This document shows, piece after piece, positions 15,697 to 23,247 of a DNA stretch of 25,497 nt. Source of the stretch: Bacteroidota bacterium (GTDB lineage: Bacteria; Bacteroidota; Ignavibacteria; Kapaibacteriales; UBA2268). The stretch is from contig JAJRPT010000021.1 of assembly GCA_024280675.1 (NCBI GenBank), forward strand, positions 1 through 25,497. Reading direction: 5' to 3'. The stretch's first letter is position 1, and each line of letters opens with the position of its first letter. Under the pieces are notes generated by a model, which saw nothing but the letters and a program-made list of their open reading frames with translations, searched no databases and was not told the DNA's origin. The translations under genes and the position numbers were made by a program.

Positions 15697-16478
15697 TTTG
15701 ATTCCAAATTCTTATTTACAATCTTTGCAATCTCACCTCTTACAGCAGATTCAACATTCTCCTTTTTGAGCTCAAGTAGCGAAGAGTTTAAACTTGAAAT
15801 ATTAGACGAAAAATCAACAAGCTCATGGTTGGTCTTCTTCATCTGTTCCAACATCTCAGGATTTGGAGAAACATTATCCCGAAGAGAATGCCCAATGCCT
15901 GAGAATTCGTCAATCATTCTTTGTTGCTGTCGGGATACTAACAACATATTTTCTCCTATTTTCTCAAGCTGAACCACTACCGCCGCCAAATCCCGTCCAA
16001 TCTCTCCGATTTCCATCAGCAGCTCTGTTCCTTCATCGGAATCGCCTGACTCTGAGAAATACGAATCATCTTTTGGGGAGAAAAGCATTAGAACAAATAT
16101 CATCACAAGCATGAGTGATTCCAACACAACACTGGCCACGACCATCTCAACGGGAATCCAGTCTGTGAAGCGGCTCACACCCACAACTATTATTAAAATT
16201 GATGCTCCAAAATACACAAAGGAAAGTGCAGATGAGAAATAAAAGCGGTTTAATATTTCTTCCATCCAAAGAAATGTTCCCCTGACCATCCCCAACCTGT
16301 GCCGAATTACTACATCAACTCCAGTGTATTTCTTTAAATCCAACTCATAGCAGGATATTTTCCATAATATTATTAGTATCTGAAATGCACCCATTTGTCT
16401 TTTGAATTTAAAATCCCGAAAGATAGAATGCAGGAATTTCCTGCCTTCTATCCCAGCTATCGTATCAAGTTTTTGCAT
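15693..16478 (-). CDS. GldL-like inner-membrane motor component (divergent)
   Basis: From the ATG at 16478 the protein has 261 residues. About 80 soluble or amphipathic residues are followed by two membrane helices (about 81-101 and 111-133) and a helical cytoplasmic tail. The helix pair reads YFGASILIIVVGVSRFTDW, a short turn, then LESLML with Glu120, ending FSPKDD. It parallels Flavobacterium GldL (GAAVVIIGALFKITHF, TEALIF with Glu49, FEPVDD). The tail contains NISSLNSSLLEL (226-237), close to the GldL C-terminal NIASLNSVYGGML. GldL forms the pentameric, proton-conducting stator around GldM. The frame extends to a GTG at 16550, overlapping the permease gene by 26 bases without a ribosome site; AAGGG upstream favours 16478. 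The N-terminal extension is unusual for GldL. Confidence 0.65.
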   Translation of the reverse strand: MQKLDTIAGIEGRKFLHSIFRDFKFKRQMGAFQILIILWKISCYELDLKKYTGVDVVIRHRLGMVRGTFLWMEEILNRFYFSSALSFVYFGASILIIVVGVSRFTDWIPVEMVVASVVLESLMLVMIFVLMLFSPKDDSYFSESGDSDEGTELLMEIGEIGRDLAAVVVQLEKIGENMLLVSRQQQRMIDEFSGIGHSLRDNVSPNPEMLEQMKKTNHELVDFSSNISSLNSSLLELKKENVESAVRGEIAKIVNKNLESK

Positions 16479-16524
16479 ATTACTCAACCCTTGAATAATT
16501 CGTGTAATTTGAGCATAGTATTGG

Positions 16525-17613
16525 CTAAGTCTTTGTTCTAAAAAGTACACTCAAACCAAATATAAAAAATATAATATTTGCCAACCAACCAACCAGTTCC
16601 TCAGGCAAAGGAGAAGAATAAGCTATCGTCTTCCCTATTGCCGTAAATATAAGGTAGGTAAACGAGACTACCAAAGATGCCGCAATTTGCACCGCCATCC
16701 CGCCCTTTCGCTTTACAGAAGCAAATGGTACGCCAAAAAGTATGATTATAAAATTAGCAAATGGAAAAGCATACTCACCATAATAATCAATCCTCAGCCG
16801 GCGAACATCTTTGCCGCCCATCTCCATAGATTCTATATATAATGCTAATTCATCAAAATTCATTTCTTCTGGTTCTTTTTGCAAGCCAGCAAGTCTTTTG
16901 TGCGTTGTTATGAGGTCGAATTCTTTTTCTTTGAACGCTTCTACCACGAGTGAATCGGAGAAGAAGCTACGGACAATCCCCCGCTCAAAGATCCACAAAG
17001 CCGCAACAGAATCCCAGCGGAAGGTCTTCGCCTCCACAGAACGCAAAATCCTTGGGCTTTGCTTCGAGCTAAATTCCTCCAAGAACAGCCCCCTACCATA
17101 CTTCCCTTTTGTATTATAATACTTGATAGAAATATTAGAAGAGGGTGACTCCCTGAGATAAATTTCGTATATCGAATTGGATTTGCGGCGTTTTTTCTTT
17201 TTTAGATGCACTCGCTCGATTTCAATTTTATGAGAAGTTGCAGACGGGACAATCCAGCCATTAAAATAGAGCTGACCACAAGAGATTAGCATGCTCAGAA
17301 TTAGTATCGGTACCATCATGCGATAGAGACTCTGCCCCCCCGTCTTCATTGCGGTCACTTCGTTGAGATTTGCCAGACGACCCACAGAAAATAAAGTAGC
17401 AAGAAGCAGTGCAACTGGGCTGATTAGTTTGATTATCTCAGGGAAATAATATAGGTAATACTTGAAAATTATGCTAATGGGAACATCGTGATCAATAAAG
17501 TCGTCAAGATTTTCCATCAGCGTCACAATGATGAAAATAATATAGAGGGCTAGTATCGCATAAACAAATGTAGCAATCATGCTTTTTATTATATAGCGGT
17601 CGATTATGTTCAT
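16525..17613 (-). CDS. LptF/LptG family LPS export permease
   Basis: The 362-residue inner-membrane permease has the YjgP/YjgQ layout: helices near 12-34, 55-78 and 100-120, a periplasmic beta-jellyroll domain (about 125-270), and three C-terminal helices. The start MNIIDRYIIKSMIATFVYAI and ALLLATLFSVGRLANLNEVTAMKTGGQSLYRM (the coupling helix for the LptB ATPase) are diagnostic. LptF and LptG with LptB extract LPS from the inner membrane and pass it to the bridge that ends at LptD, also in this window. I favour LptG over LptF but cannot separate them with certainty. A Lys/Arg cluster (KKKKRRK) opens the periplasmic domain. Its start overlaps the flippase stop by four bases (ATGA), so translation is coupled. 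Confidence 0.9.
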   Translation of the reverse strand: MNIIDRYIIKSMIATFVYAILALYIIFIIVTLMENLDDFIDHDVPISIIFKYYLYYFPEIIKLISPVALLLATLFSVGRLANLNEVTAMKTGGQSLYRMMVPILILSMLISCGQLYFNGWIVPSATSHKIEIERVHLKKKKRRKSNSIYEIYLRESPSSNISIKYYNTKGKYGRGLFLEEFSSKQSPRILRSVEAKTFRWDSVAALWIFERGIVRSFFSDSLVVEAFKEKEFDLITTHKRLAGLQKEPEEMNFDELALYIESMEMGGKDVRRLRIDYYGEYAFPFANFIIILFGVPFASVKRKGGMAVQIAASLVVSFTYLIFTAIGKTIAYSSPLPEELVGWLANIIFFIFGLSVLFRTKT

Positions 17614-18920
17614 TTTTGTTTTATTAATTTACTCTTAATAAAATTAGCTGCATCCCAAAAACCATGGACTAATTCCTTGAAGCCAAAGCCAATTTCTTTT
17701 CTTATAACTACAAAGCTAAGAATTCCCAAGATAAGGTAATAGGAGAGCATTCCCACGGCAATATATTCAACTTGTCCTAAATATGAGATCAATACTAATG
17801 TGCAAAGTGATAAAAGCGAAGAAATAATAACAATTCTCAGAACACTTTTGTATTTTTTCATTGCATTGAGTACGGGATTAATTAGCAAAAATGGCAAGAA
17901 CAATCCTCCAATAACCAAAATATTAAAATGCCCTACGGCCGAATAAAACTTCTCAATCCCAAAAACATTTAACACAAATTCTGTCAGCCCCATATTCAAT
18001 ACAATGGCAATAAAAATAAACATTATCATCATTGCAGAAATCGATTTGGAAAGCAAAGAAACAAGTCCAGCACTCCTGTTGTCACCGGCAATCAACTTAA
18101 CTGCTGCAGGGTAGACAAGCCCGTGTGCTGCATAGGAGGCTTCCTCAAATGAGCGAAACATCTGCTTTGCTGCTCCATAAACCCCCACAACTCCCAATCC
18201 AAAGAAATACTCCACAACATAAATGTCAAGATTCTTAGCAATACTCTGAAAGAAATATTGGACAGAAATAATGGATCCAAAGCCAAGGAATTCCTTAAAC
18301 TTCACACCACCATTCAAAGAAAATCTCAAGGATCCAGCAACTAAAATAATGGACACAAGGGCTGAACTCAGCCCACCAGCAATAAATACATTTATCATTT
18401 TCTCTGCACTAAGCCCCCCGGTTTCAATTATATAATAAAGTGATAATACAGCTTGAGAGCTAAAGTAACTGAGGTTTATCCAAAATATTTTACTGTACTT
18501 GAAATCCCGGTAGAGAGTTTTTATGATAAAATTCTTGGGGATAGTAACTATAACTGTAAGCGGTAAATAAAAAAGTGCGGTGGCATAGGCTGGTTCTGAG
18601 AAAAAATCTGCAATAATATTTCTTGAGAAGAAGAAAAACAATGCCGCACCGAGTGAAATCCCTAGGAGTGTCAAAAGAGCCATTAGATTGACTTTTCCTT
18701 TTTCGCTAGACCGTCCCCCAAATTGAATCACACCCTGCAGTGCAAAACCATCAGCAATTACAAAAATCCAGTTGTTTAGCACAATCAGCAAAAGATAAAA
18801 TGCGTACTGCTCTGGGGAAATGAATTTGAGTTGGACAAACAAAAACAGCCCGAACGCAATCATTACTGCTTTGTCTGAAAAAGACCAAGTGATTTTATTT
18901 AAATGATCTTTAATCCGCAT
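17610..18920 (-). CDS. Polysaccharide flippase (Wzx/MOP superfamily)
   Basis: The 436-residue polytopic membrane protein has about 12 hydrophobic segments and no soluble domain, typical of lipid-linked oligosaccharide flippases of the MOP exporter superfamily. Supporting features are the N-terminal helix with a Trp/Phe-rich start, QFGGRSSEKGKVN in the first cytoplasmic loop, PAYATALFYLPL, and YFFGLGVVGVYGAAKQMFRSFEEASYA, which matches the VGxYxAA-type motif before helix 7 in this family. It would move an undecaprenyl-linked glycan to the periplasmic face. It overlaps the lyase gene by 11 bases and the permease by 4, so it sits inside one operon. The substrate cannot be inferred. Confidence 0.85.
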   Translation of the reverse strand: MRIKDHLNKITWSFSDKAVMIAFGLFLFVQLKFISPEQYAFYLLLIVLNNWIFVIADGFALQGVIQFGGRSSEKGKVNLMALLTLLGISLGAALFFFFSRNIIADFFSEPAYATALFYLPLTVIVTIPKNFIIKTLYRDFKYSKIFWINLSYFSSQAVLSLYYIIETGGLSAEKMINVFIAGGLSSALVSIILVAGSLRFSLNGGVKFKEFLGFGSIISVQYFFQSIAKNLDIYVVEYFFGLGVVGVYGAAKQMFRSFEEASYAAHGLVYPAAVKLIAGDNRSAGLVSLLSKSISAMMIMFIFIAIVLNMGLTEFVLNVFGIEKFYSAVGHFNILVIGGLFLPFLLINPVLNAMKKYKSVLRIVIISSLLSLCTLVLISYLGQVEYIAVGMLSYYLILGILSFVVIRKEIGFGFKELVHGFWDAANFIKSKLIKQK

Positions 18921-20676
18921 TATTATTCGCTTTGCTATTTGAAATATTTATTTTCCATTTCAGTTTGTTGCCCCTAAGATTTATCTTTATTCTTTTTGCA
19001 ATTTCTTTTTTCCCATAAGTCTTAGAGTAGAAATAATTTTCAATTTCAATAGCATAATCTTTGGAAAATTCAATCTCGAGCATATTGTTAATTATTACTT
19101 TATTTGAAACCACTTTAATCAGTTTATTGAATTTTGGGTGAATATGAAGATGGACGTACTTTTTTTGCGCAATCTCACATTTCTCAGAAAACAGAATTTC
19201 ACTTGGGAACAACTTAACTTCTCTTTGGCATTTCACACCATAGGCGTAATGATTTGCCAATATACTGTTTCCTGCAGCTTTCTCCACCTTAGCTTTTGCT
19301 TTGTCTTTTCTAATCCAAAACAAATCATCAATAGAATCACTGTCCCAATCATTCTGTTCTAAACCACTGACAATCAATGTGTTATGCTGTTTAGTTGAGC
19401 GGAAATGATTTCGTTCCTTGGGCAATCCTGTATAATTATAAGTTCCTGCATCGACAAAGATTTCCTCTTCATTTGAACTCAAAACAAATGAAAGTTGGTC
19501 ATTGTGGCTGTGCCCCCCTTTGCCCTTCTGTCCAACTGACCCACAACGAAATGCAAACTGATAACACTCAGTCTTGAAAATATAAATCCCAAAGTCAGGA
19601 AAACTTCCCACCTCATTTTGATTATTGTTGAAAGAGTTTTGTCCAAGAAAATTCTTCAGGAAAATTATATTAAAAAGTGATTGATCCTCCCTGGATAAAT
19701 TCACATAAACACCACCATCATTGTCTCCAATCTGCGGAATACCTGAGCTGAAATGACATGACTCAGAGAATTCTAAAATATTTCCCAAGCGGGATTTCAC
19801 ATTCTTATTTAATAAAATATCTAAATCTGAGTCACTTTCTAAAACTCTTAAAGTAGTCACCAACATATCAAGAGCAAAAAAATGATAGGGCAATGACGCT
19901 TCAAAATTACCACCATCTGGATTGAATTGGTAGAGAACTTCTTGTTCTAATATTTTAATCCACTTGCTAGTATCTTGCTTAAAATATTTAGACAAAATGA
20001 TGAGCGAACAAATGTTTGCAAAATAATGGTTTCCCCGTGCCCCACCCGACCATTCAATGTTTTGCTCAATATGTTTTTTGTGCAAAAGAAGAGAGTTAAA
20101 GAAAATATTATTAAATGATACCTCAAACTTAATTCCTTTTTGCATGAAAATATCATAGGAAACGCACCAAGAAACAGCCCTAATCCCCACGTCCATAGCA
20201 CACTTCCACTGAACTCCAAAACGGGGAGGGTTCATTGCAATAAAATCCAGTATCTGATTCTCAAACTCAGAAGAAAGTCCATTTACGGCAAGAAGCGGCA
20301 AATGTTGCATCCGCCCCAACTCCCACGGATACTTTATATCGGCACCCTCTTTTGGAGCAATTTTAATATTCTTATACCACTCAGACTCTTCCCACCTGAA
20401 ACCAGAGCGAAAATCAATCTGCCAGTCAATCATCTCATAATCGGCGGCAATCATCGAAACTACTTTTTTAGAATATTCCTGATTAGACTTGTTGATTTGA
20501 TAATTTATTAATTTTTTAGATTCGGAAGAAAACAAAACAAATCTATGTCTTTGAATCCTGTCTAATTCACATTGAGCCACTTCTCCAAAATTATCCTTGT
20601 GGAATAGAGCAGGTTTGAATCCCTTTTCACCACCGAAAATATCTTCATAGCTAGATTGCTCAAGATCACGTGCCAT
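18910..20676 (-). CDS. Heparinase II/III-like polysaccharide lyase family protein
   Basis: The 588-residue protein has an N-terminal alpha/alpha-toroid region with SGGARGNHYFANICSLIIL (conserved Asn-His) and a C-terminal heparinase II/III-like beta domain. The latter carries KGGHSHNDQLSFVLS, EEIFVDAGTYNYTG and RNHFRSTKQHNTLIVS, which supply the conserved His, Asn, Asp and Arg residues. No obvious signal peptide is present, so it may act in the cytoplasm or be exported by another route. Proteins of this type are common in exopolysaccharide and O-antigen clusters, where lytic or modifying roles are proposed. It is the first gene of the five-gene minus-strand operon. A 176-base divergent gap separates it from the HicB-like gene and should hold the operon promoter. 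Confidence 0.85.
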   Translation of the reverse strand: MARDLEQSSYEDIFGGEKGFKPALFHKDNFGEVAQCELDRIQRHRFVLFSSESKKLINYQINKSNQEYSKKVVSMIAADYEMIDWQIDFRSGFRWEESEWYKNIKIAPKEGADIKYPWELGRMQHLPLLAVNGLSSEFENQILDFIAMNPPRFGVQWKCAMDVGIRAVSWCVSYDIFMQKGIKFEVSFNNIFFNSLLLHKKHIEQNIEWSGGARGNHYFANICSLIILSKYFKQDTSKWIKILEQEVLYQFNPDGGNFEASLPYHFFALDMLVTTLRVLESDSDLDILLNKNVKSRLGNILEFSESCHFSSGIPQIGDNDGGVYVNLSREDQSLFNIIFLKNFLGQNSFNNNQNEVGSFPDFGIYIFKTECYQFAFRCGSVGQKGKGGHSHNDQLSFVLSSNEEEIFVDAGTYNYTGLPKERNHFRSTKQHNTLIVSGLEQNDWDSDSIDDLFWIRKDKAKAKVEKAAGNSILANHYAYGVKCQREVKLFPSEILFSEKCEIAQKKYVHLHIHPKFNKLIKVVSNKVIINNMLEIEFSKDYAIEIENYFYSKTYGKKEIAKRIKINLRGNKLKWKINISNSKANNNAD

Positions 20677-20774
20677 TTGCCTCGAATCAGAAAGTTTATT
20701 TCTTATTTTCGAATAAATTTTCCTAGAAGTTACAAGAGCTGAAGTTGATAATATTTTGTTAATTTTGCTTTTTA

Positions 20775-20782
20775 TAATTTTG
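20775..20782 (+). promoter_or_regulatory. Weak candidate -7 element in the divergent intergenic region
   Basis: TAATTTTG fits TAnnTTTG and has a TTTG 16 bases upstream (ending 20758). It points towards the HicB-like gene, about 70 bases before its ATG. A second TAATTTTG lies at 20760-20767. The 176-base region is so AT-rich that either could be chance. No clear palindrome or terminator was seen there. Confidence 0.22.
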
Positions 20783-20852
20783 TAATTGTTTATTATTAAT
20801 CAAACTAAAATATGCAATTATACGTTCTCTGCACTAAATTGTTAAAATAATA

Positions 20853-21065
20853 ATGGAAATAAATCCTATGTCTGAAGTTAAAATTTCAACAAGTACGAAT
20901 GCCAATGACTACGAAATTCTTATTAGGAAAAGAGGCGATGGTCAGTACGCCGCTTATTGCCCACAGATAAACTTTATGCTGAGTGGCACATTACACGAAG
21001 AGGTTAGAGAGTTGATGAGGAAAAAAGTTGAGGAGCATATCTCAGAAATAAAATCAAAAGATTAG
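20853..21065 (+). CDS. Small HicB-like protein, orphan
   Basis: The 70-residue protein has the reading pattern of a HicB antitoxin half-fold: DYEILIRKRGDGQYAAYCPQ (strand, turn, strand), a short linker, then the HEEVRELMRKKVEEHISEI helix. HicB proteins have a partial RNase H fold that blocks the HicA toxin and usually a DNA-binding tail. No helix-turn-helix follows the fold here, and no HicA-sized gene (about 60-80 residues, with the HGSH-type His motif) is adjacent. It is therefore either a solitary regulator or an unrelated small protein of similar fold. A start at the internal ATG (20868, MSEVKI) is possible. The protease gene begins 31 bases downstream and may be co-transcribed. Confidence 0.55.
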   Translation: MEINPMSEVKISTSTNANDYEILIRKRGDGQYAAYCPQINFMLSGTLHEEVRELMRKKVEEHISEIKSKD

Positions 21066-21096
21066 TTTTACAAATAACAGTTTTATCATTATTTGA

Positions 21097-22068
21097 ATGA
21101 ATCAAAATAATTTAGACTCAAGTTTCCTTCAAAGACTTTCCTCCCGTTGGTGGGGCGAAGGTCTTTGTTTCGTGTTGATAGCTATTCTTATTTTTATATT
21201 CTTTGGAATATTATATTTGGTATTTGCACCACTTATAACACATTTTGAACTCAAAGAAATGTTTTTTTCTGGTCTAATACTCTTTTCTTCGTTGGCTGTT
21301 GCAAGTATTATCCTTGCATTCATTAAATACCCTCGTTCATTTGGCAAGTCAAATTCTATGGCAATGCTTGGTTTTAACTTTGATAAACAGGCAATTAACC
21401 ACATCTCTAAAGGGCTGGTATTTGCTCTTTTTACAATTCTTATCATTGCATTGCTAGGAGTAATCTCTGGTGGGAGTATTTCGCTTGCCAAGGGATTTGA
21501 TTTTAATTCATTCATCATCTTTACTTTAACTATTTTCCTGATGGCGACTGCCGAAGAGCTTGTCTTTAGAGGTGTGATTTTCCAAGCACTACTCAGACGA
21601 TTCAATCCTTTGCTCATAATCATTTTATCAGCTATTGTTTTTGCATTTGGGCATGGGTTGAATCCCGATATTTCTTGGATCTCAATGATTAATATCTTTC
21701 TTGCAAGTATTTTCCTATCCTATTGCTACCTTACAACTTTGTCAATGTGGTTGCCCATCTCTGCTCATTTCTTTTGGAATTGGACACAGCCCATTTTCTT
21801 AGGGACTAAAGTCAGTGGTATCGACTTTGGAAATTTTGCCTTTGCACTCGATATGTCAAATTCACCTGACTGGGCTTTTTTGCTAACCGGCAGCGTCTTT
21901 GGAGTTGAAGAAGGCATTCTTGCTGGCGTGACTCTTCTTGCATTTTTGTTCTATTATATAAAAACAATGAAACCTAGCCCACACCTTTTGAGTATTACAG
22001 ATAAGGCAAAAGAAAACAATGAACTTTTACTTGCCGAACATATTTTCAAAACTAATCAGCCTACTTAG
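21097..22068 (+). CDS. CPBP family intramembrane metalloprotease (CAAX-protease type)
   Basis: The 323-residue membrane protein has about eight helices and the CPBP/Abi motifs. Motif 1 is AEELVFRG with Glu153, Glu154 and Arg158. Motif 2 is FAFGH with His186. Motif 3 is HFFWN with His224 and Asn228. These residues are the zinc or catalytic ligands in Rce1-like proteases. Bacterial members act in peptide maturation, bacteriocin immunity or protein sorting, and the substrate here is unknown. A hydrophilic tail of about 30 residues follows the last helix. It lies between the HicB-like gene and a secreted TPR gene (9 bases downstream), with all three on one strand. Confidence 0.9.
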   Translation: MNQNNLDSSFLQRLSSRWWGEGLCFVLIAILIFIFFGILYLVFAPLITHFELKEMFFSGLILFSSLAVASIILAFIKYPRSFGKSNSMAMLGFNFDKQAINHISKGLVFALFTILIIALLGVISGGSISLAKGFDFNSFIIFTLTIFLMATAEELVFRGVIFQALLRRFNPLLIIILSAIVFAFGHGLNPDISWISMINIFLASIFLSYCYLTTLSMWLPISAHFFWNWTQPIFLGTKVSGIDFGNFAFALDMSNSPDWAFLLTGSVFGVEEGILAGVTLLAFLFYYIKTMKPSPHLLSITDKAKENNELLLAEHIFKTNQPT

Positions 22069-22077
22069 ATAAAAATA

Positions 22078-23223
22078 ATGAGAAAGTTCCTTTTCATAAT
22101 AATTCTTCTTTTCTCTTTTCGCAGCTCAGATGCTCAATGGGCAATAATGACCCAAGAGGCCGATTCACTTGTGCTTATGGGATCTGATTTAATTTACAAC
22201 TGTAAATTCGATTCGGCACACGCAGTGTTTAGAGAAGTGATAGGAAAATACCCAGACCACCCAGCTGGATATTTTCTTGATGTGATGGTGGATTGGTGGA
22301 GGATAACAATTCACCGCAATGTTTCCGCCTATGAAGATCAATTTCTTGAAAAAATAACCAATGTAATAGAAAAATGCGACGAGCTGTTGGAGGAAAACCC
22401 TACCGATTTAACGGCTCTATTCTACAAAGGTGGAGCCCTTGGTTATCGTGGCAGATTTTACGCACAAAATAAACAATGGTTCTCCGCCGCACTCGACGGC
22501 AAAGCTGGGCTGGATATAATGTTGGAATGCCACAAGAAAGCTCCAGGTAATCACGACATTATGCTGGGTTCTGGAATTTACAATTACTTTGCTGGAGCAC
22601 TTCCAGAAAAGTATCCTATGGTCAAGCCATTAATGTATTTTTTGCCAGACGGCAACAAAAGGCTTGGCCTTTTTCAACTAAAGGCTTCTGCCAAAAAAGC
22701 TCGGTATACTAAGGTCGAAGCTCGAGTGGCACTACTTCAATCATATTATAATTTTGAAAAGGATTACCGGCAAGCACTTCTTTGGGCAGAGGGTCTTCAC
22801 CAGGATTATCCATCTAATCCATATTTTCACCGCTACCTCGCCCGTTGTTATAACAGGCTCGGTCGTTGGAGTGAGATTGAAAAACATTGGAGACAAATCG
22901 TGACTCGTTCAATCGAACGTTGGGAGGGTTATAATAACAAGACTGCAGCCGAGGGATTGTACTATGTTGGCTTGTCTCTTCAAAGAAAAAGGAAATACGA
23001 AGAAGCGGTGAAATATTTCAAAAAATGTATCGAACTCTATGAATATATGAAAGAGGACGAATCCAGCTTCTACCTTTCGGCACAGCTAAAACTAGGACTC
23101 ACCTATGACAAAATGGGCAAAAGGAAATATGCAATCAAACAATACAATATCGTTCTCGACCTCGATGATTATAACGGGAATCACTCAAGAGCAGAGAAAT
23201 ATTTAGAAAAAGCATACAAATGA
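22078..23223 (+). CDS. Secreted tetratricopeptide-repeat protein
   Basis: The 381-residue protein has a signal peptide (MRKFLFIIILLFSFRSSDA, cleavage near 19/20) and helical repeats. TPR-like pairs are visible at CKFDSAHAVFREVIGKYPDH, at DLTALFYKGGALGYRGRFY, and best near the C-terminus, with YVGLSLQRKRKYEEAVKYFKKCIELYE and LKLGLTYDKMGKRKYAIKQYNIVLDL. It is predicted to be periplasmic or surface-exposed, with a protein-binding rather than enzymatic role. It starts 9 bases after the CPBP protease gene, so co-transcription is likely. The gene converges on the metallo-beta-lactamase-fold gene with 24 bases between and no clear hairpin. The fold is clear but the specific function is not. Confidence 0.8.
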   Translation: MRKFLFIIILLFSFRSSDAQWAIMTQEADSLVLMGSDLIYNCKFDSAHAVFREVIGKYPDHPAGYFLDVMVDWWRITIHRNVSAYEDQFLEKITNVIEKCDELLEENPTDLTALFYKGGALGYRGRFYAQNKQWFSAALDGKAGLDIMLECHKKAPGNHDIMLGSGIYNYFAGALPEKYPMVKPLMYFLPDGNKRLGLFQLKASAKKARYTKVEARVALLQSYYNFEKDYRQALLWAEGLHQDYPSNPYFHRYLARCYNRLGRWSEIEKHWRQIVTRSIERWEGYNNKTAAEGLYYVGLSLQRKRKYEEAVKYFKKCIELYEYMKEDESSFYLSAQLKLGLTYDKMGKRKYAIKQYNIVLDLDDYNGNHSRAEKYLEKAYK

Positions 23224-23247
23224 GAAATCTCTAATATTGCCTCTATT

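Noticed and set aside
14212..16478. ExbB/ExbD, TolQ/TolR or MotA/MotB assignment for the motor-like pair
   Set aside because: The first protein has two rather than three or four membrane helices. The second is about 490 residues with a beta-rich periplasmic region, not a short TolR-type or OmpA-type domain. The GldL/GldM pattern fits better.
16479..16550. GTG start for the GldL-like gene
   Set aside because: It overlaps the permease gene by 26 bases and has no ribosome site; the ATG at 16478 has AAGGG upstream. It is kept only as an alternative.
20677..20852. Origin or operator in the AT-rich divergent region
   Set aside because: ATTTTG recurs three times, but there are no DnaA-box clusters or clear palindromes. 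Base composition explains it.
21129..21623. Antisense 164-residue open frame within the CPBP protease gene
   Set aside because: It is the complement of a membrane-protein gene with clear motifs, and its translation shows no family features. Other long antisense frames, for example at 12242-12616 and 8829-9194, are rejected for the same reason.
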